Assembly: GCA_001780165.1 (NCBI GenBank)
Contig: MFFQ01000023.1
Span: 69,215-110,892 of the forward strand
Source: Candidatus Eisenbacteria bacterium RBG_16_71_46
GTDB taxonomy: Bacteria; Eisenbacteria; RBG-16-71-46
Direction: 5' to 3'
Length of the DNA: 41,678 nt
Part shown: positions 1 through 7,248 of the stretch, piece by piece
Layout of the letters: each line of letters starts with the position of its first letter
How positions within the stretch are numbered: the first letter of the stretch is position 1
The notes under the pieces: model-generated
The model's database searches: none
Seen by the model: the letters and a program-made list of their open reading frames with translations, nothing else
Told to the model about the DNA's origin: nothing
Program-made: the position numbers and the translations under genes

Positions 1-840
1 AAGGAACGATGCGGGAAAGGCCTGGGCGTACGCCACGAACGCCGCCAGCTCACCGTCGCTCGTGCCGGTGGCTCCGAGCGCCGCGCGAAATTCCAGCACG
101 CGCGCGAGGAACTCGCGTGGCGCGCCGTCCGGGCCCAAGAGCGTGGTCGCGCGCAGGTCGCCGAGCCCGCGGAACGCGGAGACGTAGGCGTGTGCGTGCG
201 TGCCCCGGACCGGGATGCCGAAGAGCTGCCCCGCGAGGACGTTGCTGGTGGCGTCGAAACCACCGACGTAACTGTAGCGGGACGCCGAGACCGCCCCGTC
301 CGGCCCCTGCGCCCGGCGCAGCCCGAACTCGATGAGCTGCACGTCGTGCCCGGCCGCGAGCCGCATGCGCGCGGCCTTGGTCGCCACCAGGCTCGGGAAG
401 TTCACCAGGTTGAGCAGCGTGGTCTCGAGCAGCTGGCACAGCGCGAGCGGGCCCTCGACCCGCAGCAGCGGCTCGCGCGGAAACACCAGCGTGCCCTCCG
501 GGACCGCCCCGATGGTGACGGGCGAGGTCTCCACCCGCGCCAGCCAAGCGAAGAACGCCTCGTCGCAGCCGGGCATCAGCCCGCGCAGCGCGGCGAGGTC
601 CTCGGCGCCGAAGCGGAATCCGGCCACGAATCGCGCCGCCTCGTCCAGCCCCGCGCAGACCGTGAACTCGCCGCCGAACGGGTTACGGCGGAAGAAGAGA
701 TCGAACACCGCCGCGCGCTCGTGCTGGCCGCTGCGCCAGTAGGCGTACGCCATGGTCAACTGGTAGAGATCGGTGAGCGTCGGGCGCACCAGCGGATCGA
801 AGTTCCCCGACCCGCCCGCGGCCGCTGCGTCGGGCGTCAT
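1..840 (-). CDS. pncB: Nicotinate phosphoribosyltransferase, C-terminal end cut by window edge
   Basis: This enzyme joins nicotinate and PRPP to give nicotinate mononucleotide in the NAD salvage (Preiss-Handler) pathway, in the cytoplasm. The ATG at 840 opens a frame that runs 280 codons to the window edge without a stop. Visible family signatures are TDLYQLTMAYAYW near residues 22-35, EFGLRRAQGPDG at 171-182, the GGFDATSN loop at 193-200 and GTHAHAYV at 213-220. The family is usually about 400-500 residues, so roughly the last third lies outside. A GGAGG sits 12 bases before the ATG, longer than the usual spacing, so the exact start is slightly uncertain. The gene diverges from the NfeD/SPFH pair, with no other gene in the gap. 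Confidence 0.9.
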   Translation of the reverse strand, partial: MTPDAAAAGGSGNFDPLVRPTLTDLYQLTMAYAYWRSGQHERAAVFDLFFRRNPFGGEFTVCAGLDEAARFVAGFRFGAEDLAALRGLMPGCDEAFFAWLARVETSPVTIGAVPEGTLVFPREPLLRVEGPLALCQLLETTLLNLVNFPSLVATKAARMRLAAGHDVQLIEFGLRRAQGPDGAVSASRYSYVGGFDATSNVLAGQLFGIPVRGTHAHAYVSAFRGLGDLRATTLLGPDGAPREFLARVLEFRAALGATGTSDGELAAFVAYAQAFPASFL

Positions 841-961
841 GTGGTGGTGTAGCCTCCGTCGATCGAGGACAGGCGGATGATGCACCCGAGTGGCCCGCCG
901 ATCCACCGGAGTGATACACCGCGATGCCCCACGCGTCCATCTGCCGCGGCACCGATTCGGC

Positions 962-989
962 TTGCCGGGTATGCCGGGGCTGCTAGAGT
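962..989 (+). promoter_or_regulatory. Candidate sigma-70-type promoter of the NfeD/SPFH pair
   Basis: TTGCCG (962-967) and TAGAGT (984-989) are separated by 16 bases. Transcription would begin near 996, about 35 bases before the ATG at 1032. The same TTGCCG plus TAG-type pair recurs before other units in this window, which supports it. Function is inferred from pattern only. Confidence 0.4.
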
Positions 990-1031
990 GCCGGCGTGCG
1001 GTCCGAGTGCCCGGGCCGCGAGGGGGACGCG

Positions 1032-1472
1032 ATGTCGCTCGGCTGGAACTGGTTCCTGATCATCGCGGGCGCGATGCTGGTCCTGATCGAGGTCGCCTTC
1101 GGCGGGTTCGCCGGCTTCGACCTCGTGCTCATCGGCTCGGCGTTCATTCTCGGCGGCCTGGCCGGGCTGCTGCTCGGGAGTCCGTTCGCCGGCCTCCTGG
1201 CCGCCGCCGCACTGTGCCTGCTCTACATTGCCATCGGCCGTCGCTGGGTGCGCCAGCGCATGCGCTCGCGGCCAGTGCCCAGCAATGCCGACGCGCTGAT
1301 CGGCGAGCAAGGGGTGGTGCTGCAACGCGTCGCGGTCCACGCGGCGGGACAGGTCAAGGTGGGTGGCGAGGTGTGGCGGGCGCTGCCGGCCCCCGGGGTC
1401 GCCGGCCCGTTCGAGGTCGGTGCGGTGGTCACGGTGGCGCGCATGGACGGGGTGACCCTTCAGGTGAGGTGA
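1032..1472 (+). CDS. NfeD-like integral membrane protein
   Basis: A 146-residue protein. The N-terminal half is hydrophobic, with about three closely packed membrane segments (residues 5-25, 27-50 and 55-72), followed by RRWVRQRM. The C-terminal half (about 85-146, starting DALIGEQGVVLQ) looks like the small OB-fold domain of NfeD proteins, with a V-GGEVWRA strand. NfeD proteins act with SPFH proteins in membrane organisation or quality control. The ATG at 1032 is chosen because AGGGGG lies just upstream and the hydrophobic segment follows at once; a frame-open start at 996 has no such site. The stop is three bases before the SPFH gene, so the two form an operon. The short form without a ClpP-like protease domain is what is present here. 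Confidence 0.85.
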   Translation: MSLGWNWFLIIAGAMLVLIEVAFGGFAGFDLVLIGSAFILGGLAGLLLGSPFAGLLAAAALCLLYIAIGRRWVRQRMRSRPVPSNADALIGEQGVVLQRVAVHAAGQVKVGGEVWRALPAPGVAGPFEVGAVVTVARMDGVTLQVR

Positions 1473-1475
1473 GCG

Positions 1476-2351
1476 ATGCTCGGACAACTGCTGACGCTGT
1501 TGATGGTCATCCTGCTGTTCATCGCGCTGGTGGCACTCGCCCGCTCGGCGCGCGTGGTCTCGCAGTACGAGAAGGGGCTGGTCCTCCGCCTCGGGCGCTA
1601 TCGCTCGACCGTGAGCCCGGGGCTCACGTTCCTGGTCCCGGTGATCGAGGACATGCTCAAGGTGGACATGCGCGAGCGGGTCATCAACGTCGAGCCCCAG
1701 AAGGTCATCACCAAGGACAACGTCTCGGTCACGGTGGACGCCGTGATCTACTACCGCATCAGCGACCCGGTGAAGGCGACGTTCGAGGTGCAGAATTTCG
1801 GCTATGCCGCGACCACGCTGGCGCAGACCAACCTCCGCAACCTCATCGGCGACAAGCTGCTCGACGAGACCCTCACCGCGCGCGACACCATCAACGCGAA
1901 CCTGCGCAACGTGCTCGACGAAGCCACCAACACCTGGGGCGTCAAGGTGACGCGCGTCGAGGTGCAGAAGATCGATCCGCCCGCCGACATCACGGAGGCG
2001 ATGTCGCGGCAGATGAAGGCCGAGCGCGACAAGCGCGCGAACATCCTCGAAGCCGAGGGCGTCAAGCAGGCGGCGATTCTGCAAGCCGAGGGGGTCAGGC
2101 AATCGGAGATCCTGAAGGCGGAGGGCGATGCGCAGGCGCGCATCACCCGGGCGACCGCCGAGGCCAAGGCGATCGAGATGGTGTCGAACGCGGCCGAGAG
2201 CTTCTTCAAGGAGCGCGCCGAGGTCAGCAAACGGCTCGACGTGCTGAACGTCGTCCTCTCGCAGCAGACCAAGTTCATCATTCCCACCGGATCGGAACTG
2301 GTGAACGTGCTGGGCCTGGACGACAAGGCCGTCGTACCGATCAAGCGCTAG
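1476..2351 (+). CDS. SPFH/band 7 (stomatin/QmcA-like) membrane protein
   Basis: A 291-residue protein with one N-terminal membrane segment (residues 3-22) followed by a band 7 domain: [14 protein letters not shown] at 29-42, [26 protein letters not shown], and [18 protein letters not shown]. After the domain, a charged stretch carries three near repeats of the form ILxAEGVxQ (about 189-218), expected to form a coiled coil. A short conserved tail (QTKFIIPTG) ends the protein. Stomatin-like proteins form oligomeric scaffolds in the inner membrane and often pair with NfeD partners, as here. The exact cellular role cannot be read from sequence. Confidence 0.92.
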   Translation: MLGQLLTLLMVILLFIALVALARSARVVSQYEKGLVLRLGRYRSTVSPGLTFLVPVIEDMLKVDMRERVINVEPQKVITKDNVSVTVDAVIYYRISDPVKATFEVQNFGYAATTLAQTNLRNLIGDKLLDETLTARDTINANLRNVLDEATNTWGVKVTRVEVQKIDPPADITEAMSRQMKAERDKRANILEAEGVKQAAILQAEGVRQSEILKAEGDAQARITRATAEAKAIEMVSNAAESFFKERAEVSKRLDVLNVVLSQQTKFIIPTGSELVNVLGLDDKAVVPIKR

Positions 2352-2410
2352 CCTGGTCTATTCATGAGCCCGCCGCCTGCGACCGCGATCTGCGCGCCAT
2401 CCGCGGCGTC

Positions 2411-2483
2411 GTTCCACCGGCCGCTTCCTCGACGTGAGCGACACGGGACCCGCTTCGCGGGTGCCCCTCGCGGCCGGTGGAAC
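2411..2483. terminator. Nested inverted repeat between convergent genes, candidate bidirectional terminator
   Basis: Perfect 14-base arms at 2411-2424 (GTTCCACCGGCCGC) and 2470-2483 enclose a second hairpin with 6-base arms at 2448-2453 and 2457-2462 (ACCCGC-TTC-GCGGGT). It lies between the 3' ends of the SPFH gene and the flavoprotein gene, where a two-way terminator would be expected. No T-tract follows on either strand, so it would not be a classical intrinsic terminator. The rest of the 199-base gap (2352-2550) holds nothing I recognise. Confidence 0.45.
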
Positions 2484-2550
2484 TCCTTGCGGCTGTCGCG
2501 CATCTCACGGTCTCGGCTGGCGGTTCGTGCATAGTCCGGTCCAGGCTCCA

Positions 2551-3471
2551 TTACCTCCGCCGCAGCTCCTCGCGGATCCCGGCGACGGCGAGTGCGCCCT
2601 GCCCGAGGGCGACGGCGATCGCCAACCGGCGCGGGCGCGTGACGTCCCCCGCCGCCCACACCCTGGGGCGCGAGGTCTCGAGGTCCGCGTTCACCCGCAG
2701 GAAGCCCTCGGCGTCGCGCGCCAGCGCCGCCGCGCACCACTCGGTGTTGGGCACCGCGCCGATCTTGATCACCACCCCTTCGGCGGGCTGCTCGCGGGCG
2801 CCCTCGGGCCCCTCCATCCGCACCCGCCCCAGCCGCTCGTCCCCGAGCAGCGCGGTCACGCGGGTGCGCTCGTGCACCGCGATGCGGGGACGCGCGGCCA
2901 CGCGGTCGCGGAATTCCTCGCGCGCCCGCGGGGCGCCCCGCACCACGAGGATCACGCGGCAGCCGACCTCCTCGAGCAGCAGCGCGTTCTCGAACGCAGC
3001 GTCACCTCCGCCCACCACCACGACGGTGCGGCCCGCGAGGTCCGCGCGGTCACGCGTGGCCGAGTACGATACGCCTCGGCCACCGAACGCCTCCTCGCCC
3101 TCGACGCCGAGCCGGCGCCGGCGCAGCCCGGTGGCGATCAGCAGCGCGCGCGCGGCGATCGGCCCTCCTTCCGCGATGTGAACCACCGGCGCCGAGCTGC
3201 CGTCCGCGGGCGCATCGAGCGCGGTCGCTCGCATGCCGTAGCCCACGGTGATGCCGGCCTCCGCCATCTGCCGCGCGTAGGCCGCGGCGATGTCGGCGCC
3301 CTCGCCTGCCGGCACCCCGGCGACGTCGGTCGGGTGGTAGTAGACGAGTTGGAGCTGGCCCCCCGCCGTGGGCGCGGCGTCGATGACTTCGGCGTCGAGC
3401 CCGAGCGAGCGCGCGGACAGGGCGGCGGAAACCCCCGCGGGCCCCGCCCCGACGATCAGCATCTCGCGCAT
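2551..3471 (-). CDS. Thioredoxin-reductase-like FAD/NAD(P)H oxidoreductase lacking the CxxC pair
   Basis: A 306-residue flavoprotein of the thioredoxin reductase fold. It has an N-terminal FAD dinucleotide motif (GAGPAG, residues 8-13), GGQL at 37-40, ATGLRRRRLGVEGE near 113-126, a second nucleotide-binding motif (VVGGGDAAFEN, about 152-162) and the C-terminal FAD motif WAAGDVT. At the place where thioredoxin reductases read VSYCATCDG this protein reads VSYSATRD (residues 134-141): both redox cysteines are replaced, by Ser and Arg. It therefore should not reduce thioredoxin by the standard route; related cysteine-less members include ferredoxin/flavodoxin-NADP reductases (YumC type). It lies 22 bases after folE on the same strand, probably in one transcript. 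The partner protein is unknown. Confidence 0.8.
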   Translation of the reverse strand: MREMLIVGAGPAGVSAALSARSLGLDAEVIDAAPTAGGQLQLVYYHPTDVAGVPAGEGADIAAAYARQMAEAGITVGYGMRATALDAPADGSSAPVVHIAEGGPIAARALLIATGLRRRRLGVEGEEAFGGRGVSYSATRDRADLAGRTVVVVGGGDAAFENALLLEEVGCRVILVVRGAPRAREEFRDRVAARPRIAVHERTRVTALLGDERLGRVRMEGPEGAREQPAEGVVIKIGAVPNTEWCAAALARDAEGFLRVNADLETSRPRVWAAGDVTRPRRLAIAVALGQGALAVAGIREELRRR

Positions 3472-3493
3472 CGGCTCACCTCGCCGGTTCGCC

Positions 3494-4078
3494 TCAGGCT
3501 CCGGGCCCGCCGCCAGGGCTCATCCGCAGGGCCTCGGCCCAGCGCGCGTCCGCCAGCGCCCCGCGCACGACACGAGTCTCGACCACGCCCGGGGAGCGAA
3601 CTCCTCGCATCTCCATGCAGAGGTGGCGGGCTTGGAGGACGACGGCGAGACCGCGCGGAGACAGCAGTCGTTCGAGATGGTCGGCCACCTGGCGGGTGAT
3701 GCGCTCCTGCAGCTGCGGCCGGCGCGCGTAGTGCAGGAGCAGGCGCGCCGCGCCGCTGATGCCGATGATGCGCTCCCCCGGCAGATAGGCGACGAGGGCG
3801 CGGCCGAAGAAGGGCACGAAGTGGTGCACGCAGAGCGAATGAAACGGCAGGTCGCGCACCACCACCAGGTCGTCACCCCCCGGGTGCGCGAAGGTCGCCG
3901 GCTCGGGCATGGCGTCCGGGGCCAGCCCCCGGAAGATCTCGACGTAGAGCTCCGCCACCCGGGCCGGGGTCTGGGCCAGCTCGGGCTCGGTGGCGGGATC
4001 GAGGCCCAGGGCGCGGATCAGTCCCGCGACGGCCTGCTCGACGGCGCTCCGGTTGCTGCCGGGAGGTTGGGAGCCCAT
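3494..4078 (-). CDS. folE: GTP cyclohydrolase I
   Basis: Converts GTP to dihydroneopterin triphosphate, the first step to tetrahydrofolate and other pterins. The 194-residue protein has the expected zinc ligands: Cys83 and His86 in SLCVHHFVPFFG and Cys154 in HLCMEMRGVR; QERITRQVADHL (124-135) matches the GTP-binding region. The glutamate usually found after the first zinc cysteine (CEHH) is valine here (CVHH). The start at 4078 is set by a GGAGG six bases upstream; an upstream in-frame ATG at 4171 lies inside the tRNA gene and is not credible. The gene follows tRNA-Gly on the same strand and precedes the flavoprotein by 22 bases. Confidence 0.93.
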   Translation of the reverse strand: MGSQPPGSNRSAVEQAVAGLIRALGLDPATEPELAQTPARVAELYVEIFRGLAPDAMPEPATFAHPGGDDLVVVRDLPFHSLCVHHFVPFFGRALVAYLPGERIIGISGAARLLLHYARRPQLQERITRQVADHLERLLSPRGLAVVLQARHLCMEMRGVRSPGVVETRVVRGALADARWAEALRMSPGGGPGA

Positions 4079-4104
4079 GGGGTGCCTCCGGCGTTTCAAG
4101 GCAG

Positions 4105-4131
4105 CGCGGGGCCGGCGTGGCCGGCCCCGCG
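4105..4131 (-). terminator. Strong GC hairpin between tRNA-Gly and folE
   Basis: A perfect 12-base-pair stem (arms 4105-4116 and 4120-4131) with a three-base loop lies between the tRNA 3' end and the folE ribosome site. It starts four bases after the encoded CCA. No T-run follows, so it may stop only some transcripts, act in tRNA 3' processing, or protect folE mRNA. Structure seen directly; role inferred. Confidence 0.55.
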
Positions 4132-4134
4132 AGC

Positions 4135-4211
4135 TGGAGCGGAAGACGGGATTTGAACCCGCGACATCCACCTTGGCAAGGTGGCGCTCTACCGGTCTGA
4201 GCTACTTCCGC
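4135..4211 (-). tRNA. tRNA-Gly (anticodon GCC)
   Basis: Read on the minus strand, the acceptor stem GCGGAAG (from 4211) pairs with CTTCCGC, followed by discriminator T and an encoded CCA (4137-4135). The anticodon stem CCACC/GGTGG encloses the loop TTGCCAA, giving anticodon GCC for glycine codons GGC/GGT. The T arm reads GCGGGTTCAAATCCCGT and the D arm AGCTCAGACCGGTAGAGC. All four arms fold, so this is an intact gene of 74 bases plus CCA. A good promoter lies just upstream (4232-4261). Confidence 0.97.
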
Positions 4212-4231
4212 TGAACGAACAAGCGGCAGGG

Positions 4232-4261
4232 ACTATAGCGAGAGCCGGCGCGAACCGTCAA
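4232..4261 (-). promoter_or_regulatory. Sigma-70-type promoter for tRNA-Gly (and probably folE)
   Basis: On the minus strand TTGACG (4261-4256) and TATAGT (4237-4232) are 18 bases apart, each matching the consensus at five of six positions. Initiation would fall near 4225, about 14 bases before the mature tRNA 5' end. This is the best consensus promoter in the window. Confidence 0.75.
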
Positions 4262-4262
4262 G

Positions 4263-4325
4263 AAACACCACCGACAGAAACGCCACCGACAACGCCACCG
4301 GAAACGCCACCGGAACGCCACCGGA
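4263..4325. repeat. Short tandem repeat, about five units of AACGCCACCGG(A)
   Basis: Five adjacent units of 11 to 15 bases share the core AACGCCACCGG; the first two are diverged (AAACACCACCGACAG, AAACGCCACCGAC). The array starts right at the -35 of the tRNA promoter and lies upstream of it. Units lack spacers, so it is not a CRISPR. No function is evident. Confidence 0.8.
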
Positions 4326-4346
4326 TAACCGTCGCTCGCCCGCGAG

Positions 4347-4429
4347 CCCGCGTCCGGGGCGCCCGCGCCCGGCCGCCGCGGGTGGCCCGTTCCGTCCCGC
4401 GTCCGGGGCGCCCGTGCCCGGCCGCCGCG
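4347..4429. repeat. 34-base direct repeat, two copies
   Basis: Copies at 4347-4380 and 4396-4429 begin CCCGCGTCCGGGGCGCCC and end GGCCGCCGCG, differing at one position (C versus T). They fill most of the space between the tandem array and the lysC start. Recent local duplication or a paired binding site are both possible. Confidence 0.85.
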
Positions 4430-4459
4430 ATTGGACGTGCAAGCCGGACCCCGAGACCG

Positions 4460-4465
4460 TATAAA
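4460..4465 (+). promoter_or_regulatory. Candidate -10 element of lysC, suggesting a leaderless mRNA
   Basis: TATAAA lies only eight bases before the lysC ATG, and no purine-rich ribosome site is present between them. Initiation 7-8 bases after this element would put the mRNA 5' end at or next to the ATG. No good -35 lies at 16-18 bases (TTGGAC at 4431 is 23 bases away), so the call is tentative. Confidence 0.35.
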
Positions 4466-4473
4466 TCCCCCGC

Positions 4474-5697
4474 ATGCCGGTACTGGTCCAGAAGTACGGG
4501 GGGACCTCGGTCGAGGGGGCCGAGCGCATCCGGGCCGTGGCGCAGCGCGTGGCCGCGGCGCGCGCCGCCGGTCACGACACGGTCGTGGTGGTCTCAGCGA
4601 TCGGCCGCACCACCGACGAGTTGCTACGCCTGGCCCACGAGGTGTCGGCCAGCCCCAGCCGGCGCGAACTCGACATGCTGCTCACGGCCGGCGAGCGGGT
4701 CTCCATGGCGCTGCTGGCCATGGCGCTGGGCGACCTCGGCGTGGAGGCGATCTCCTTCACCGGGTCGCAGAGTGGCATCCTCACCACCGGCGTGCACAGC
4801 GCGGCGCGCATCACCGCCATCCGGCCCGACCGCATCCGCGCCGAGCTGGGCCGCGGGCGCGTCGTGATCGTGGCGGGCTTCCAGGGGGTGAACCCCGAGA
4901 CCCGGGAAATCACGACCCTCGGCCGGGGCGGATCGGACACCAGCGCGGTCGCGCTCGCCGCCGCACTCGGGCCCGGTCGCTGCGAGATCTACACCGACGT
5001 CAGCGGCATCTTCACCGCCGACCCGCGGGTCGTGCCCGGCGCGAGCCGCATCCCGCGGCTCTCGCTCGCGGCCTGCTCGACGCTCGCCCATCTGGGCGGG
5101 CGCGTGCTGCACGCGCGCTGCGTGGACCTCGCGGCGGTGCACCGGGTACCGCTCACCGTGCGCTCGTCGTTCGACGAGTCGCCGGGAACCGACATCGTGG
5201 AGGAGGAGATGGAACAGGGACGCGTGGAGGCGGTGGCGCACCGCGCCGAGTGCTCGGTGGCGCTGGCCGAGGGCAACGCCGGCGGTCGCGGGGAGGCGCG
5301 CGGCATCATCGAGGCCGTGGCCGAGGCCTTCCCCGAGCTGGAGCTGGTGGCGCACGAGCAGTCGGGCCCCCACGGCGTGATCGTGTGGCTCGGCGGCAGC
5401 GCCGACGCCGACGCGCTGGTGCGCGACTTTCGGCGCCTGCGCGGACCCGGCGGGGAATGGAAGCTCGAGGTGGAGCACGGCGCGGCGTTCGTCTCGCTGG
5501 TCGGCCTGGGGCTCGGTGCCCGCGAGGCCGCGCGCGGCGAGGAGGCCCTCGAGCGCGCCGACGTGCCGCTGGTCGCCCTGCGCGTCACGCCCACCGCGCT
5601 CATCTACCGCGTCGCGGGCGGCCGTTGCGACCAGGCGGTCCGGGCGCTGCACGCGGCGTTCTTCGAGCCCGGCGAACTCACGAACCGGCCGGGCTAG
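4474..5697 (+). CDS. lysC: Aspartate kinase
   Basis: Phosphorylates aspartate, the committed step toward lysine, threonine and methionine. The 407-residue protein has the kinase start KYGGTS (residues 7-12), [15 protein letters not shown] near 71-85, and the diagnostic [12 protein letters not shown] (147-158). [15 protein letters not shown] is the usual aspartate-site segment. After about residue 265 come two ACT-like regulatory domains, ending in a VSLVGLGLG segment typical of the second one, so feedback control by lysine or threonine is likely. The gene is single: no asd or dapA neighbour. Its stop interlocks with that of the convergent glgA gene in a shared CTAG (5694-5697). The ATG at 4474 is the only start that fits the family's N-terminus. 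Confidence 0.95.
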   Translation: MPVLVQKYGGTSVEGAERIRAVAQRVAAARAAGHDTVVVVSAIGRTTDELLRLAHEVSASPSRRELDMLLTAGERVSMALLAMALGDLGVEAISFTGSQSGILTTGVHSAARITAIRPDRIRAELGRGRVVIVAGFQGVNPETREITTLGRGGSDTSAVALAAALGPGRCEIYTDVSGIFTADPRVVPGASRIPRLSLAACSTLAHLGGRVLHARCVDLAAVHRVPLTVRSSFDESPGTDIVEEEMEQGRVEAVAHRAECSVALAEGNAGGRGEARGIIEAVAEAFPELELVAHEQSGPHGVIVWLGGSADADALVRDFRRLRGPGGEWKLEVEHGAAFVSLVGLGLGAREAARGEEALERADVPLVALRVTPTALIYRVAGGRCDQAVRALHAAFFEPGELTNRPG

Positions 5698-7229
5698 ATC
5701 GTCGCGCGCACCGACTCGAGCGTGGCGATCCTGCCCGCGGCGACGCGCTCGCGGGCCTCGCCGTAGAGCGCGTCGTAGCGGTCCACGCTGCGGCGCCACG
5801 AGAAGTCCTGCCCCATGCCGTTGCGCCGTAGTCGGGCGCACAGCCCGGGCTGCCGGCAGGTGGCGAGCCCGCGCCGCACCGCCGCGAGCATCTCCTCGGC
5901 GTCGAAGCGCTGGAAGACGAAGCCGTTGCCCGCACCGGTCAGCGGATCGAACTCCTGCACGGTGTCGGCCAGGCCGCCCACGGCGCGCACGATCGGAGGG
6001 GTGCCGTAGCGCAGGCTGTACATCTGATTGAGTCCGCAGGGCTCGTAGCGCGAGGGCATGAGGAACAAGTCGCAGCCGGCCTCGATGAGATGGGCGAAGC
6101 GCTCGTCGAAGCCGGAGCGGTAGTGGACCCGGTCGGGGTGGGCCGCCATCAGCCGGCGGAACAGGTCCTGGTAGCGCGCCTCCCCCGACCCGAGCACGAC
6201 GTAGCGGGCGCCGAGTGCCAGCAGCGCGTCCGCCCCCTGCTCGATCAGGTCGAAGCCCTTCTGCTCCGCGAGGCGCGAGACCATGCCGACCAGCGGCATC
6301 TCGGGCGCCGAGGGGAACCCGCACTCCTTGATCAGCGCGCGGCGGTTGAGCTCCTTGCCCTCCATGCGGTCGGGGCCGTAGCGATGGGCCAGGTACGGAT
6401 CGGCCGCCGGATCCCAGTACGCGTCGTCGATGCCGTTGAGGATGCCACGCAGGTCGCCGGCCCGGCGCGCGAGCACGCCCTCGAGGCCGGCGCCGAATTC
6501 GCCGCCGGTCTGAATCTCCTGCGCGTAGCGCGGGCTCACCGTGCTCAGCAGGTCGGCGAAGACCAGGCCCACCTTCATGTAGTTCACCCGGCCCCAGTAC
6601 TCGAACGGACTCGCCGGGTAGAACAGCTCGCCGCCGAGCCCGGCCAGCCCCAGCACCCACGGGTCGTAGATGCCCTGATAGCCCAGGTTGTGAATGGTGA
6701 AGACCGTGGCCAGGTCCTTGAACGTCGGGGTGTGCAGTTCGTGGGTGCGCACGAAGCACATCGTCCAGGCGGCCTGGTGATCGTGGCCGTGGAGCACGTC
6801 GAAGCGCTCCTTCAGCAGCTTGAGCCCCTCGAGCGCGGCGCGACAGAAGAACAGGAATCGCTCGGCGTTGTCCGGATAGCCCTCGCCGGAGCGCGGATCG
6901 TCGTAGATGCCGGGGCGGTCGAAGAAGGAGCGGTCGCCGGCGTGATCTACCAGCAGCACCCGCAGGCGGGGATCCGGCCCCGAGGCCAGCGCGAAGCGCG
7001 CCAACTCGCGGCCCATGCCCCAGGGCACGGGACGGCTGTCGAGCGCGCGGCTGCTCCAGCCCGCGGGCAGGCTCACGGCCTGGTAGGCGGGCAGCGCCAC
7101 CGTCACCCGGTGCCCGCGCCGGGCCTGCTCGGCGGCCAGTGCTCCGACCACGTCGGCGAGCCCGCCGATCTTGATCAGCGGGGTCATCTCGCTGGCGACG
7201 TGCGCAACCGACAGGGGGGTGTCGCTCAT
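5694..7229 (-). CDS. glgA: Glycogen (starch) synthase, GT5
   Basis: Adds glucose from ADP- or UDP-glucose to the non-reducing end of alpha-1,4-glucan. The 511-residue length is usual for the family. Motifs seen: [11 protein letters not shown] at 20-30 (substrate site), [34 protein letters not shown] and the C-terminal [16 protein letters not shown] with VGGLADTV. The ATG at 7229 is chosen because family homology ([13 protein letters not shown]) begins immediately; the frame stays open 58 codons further upstream but that part is not protein-like and overlaps the GalT-type gene. Nineteen bases separate it from that gene, so they are likely one transcript. The branching enzyme and glgC are not in the window. 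Confidence 0.95.
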   Translation of the reverse strand: MSDTPLSVAHVASEMTPLIKIGGLADVVGALAAEQARRGHRVTVALPAYQAVSLPAGWSSRALDSRPVPWGMGRELARFALASGPDPRLRVLLVDHAGDRSFFDRPGIYDDPRSGEGYPDNAERFLFFCRAALEGLKLLKERFDVLHGHDHQAAWTMCFVRTHELHTPTFKDLATVFTIHNLGYQGIYDPWVLGLAGLGGELFYPASPFEYWGRVNYMKVGLVFADLLSTVSPRYAQEIQTGGEFGAGLEGVLARRAGDLRGILNGIDDAYWDPAADPYLAHRYGPDRMEGKELNRRALIKECGFPSAPEMPLVGMVSRLAEQKGFDLIEQGADALLALGARYVVLGSGEARYQDLFRRLMAAHPDRVHYRSGFDERFAHLIEAGCDLFLMPSRYEPCGLNQMYSLRYGTPPIVRAVGGLADTVQEFDPLTGAGNGFVFQRFDAEEMLAAVRRGLATCRQPGLCARLRRNGMGQDFSWRRSVDRYDALYGEARERVAAGRIATLESVRATI

Positions 7230-7248
7230 GAGCGGCGCGCCGGGGTGG

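Noticed and set aside
837-2102. Minus-strand open frame of 421 codons opposite NfeD/SPFH
   Set aside because: His/Arg/Gln-rich antisense shadow of well-supported plus-strand genes, as expected in GC-rich DNA.
4079-4171. Upstream in-frame start of folE at 4171
   Set aside because: It lies inside the tRNA-Gly gene and adds a non-homologous basic N-terminus; the ATG at 4078 has a clear GGAGG and fits the family.
4263-4325. Possible CRISPR array
   Set aside because: Repeats of 11-15 bases are directly adjacent with no spacers, and no cas genes exist here.
4624-6759. Minus-strand open frame of 711 codons across lysC and glgA
   Set aside because: It crosses two convergent, clearly recognised genes in a wrong frame and has no protein-like motifs.
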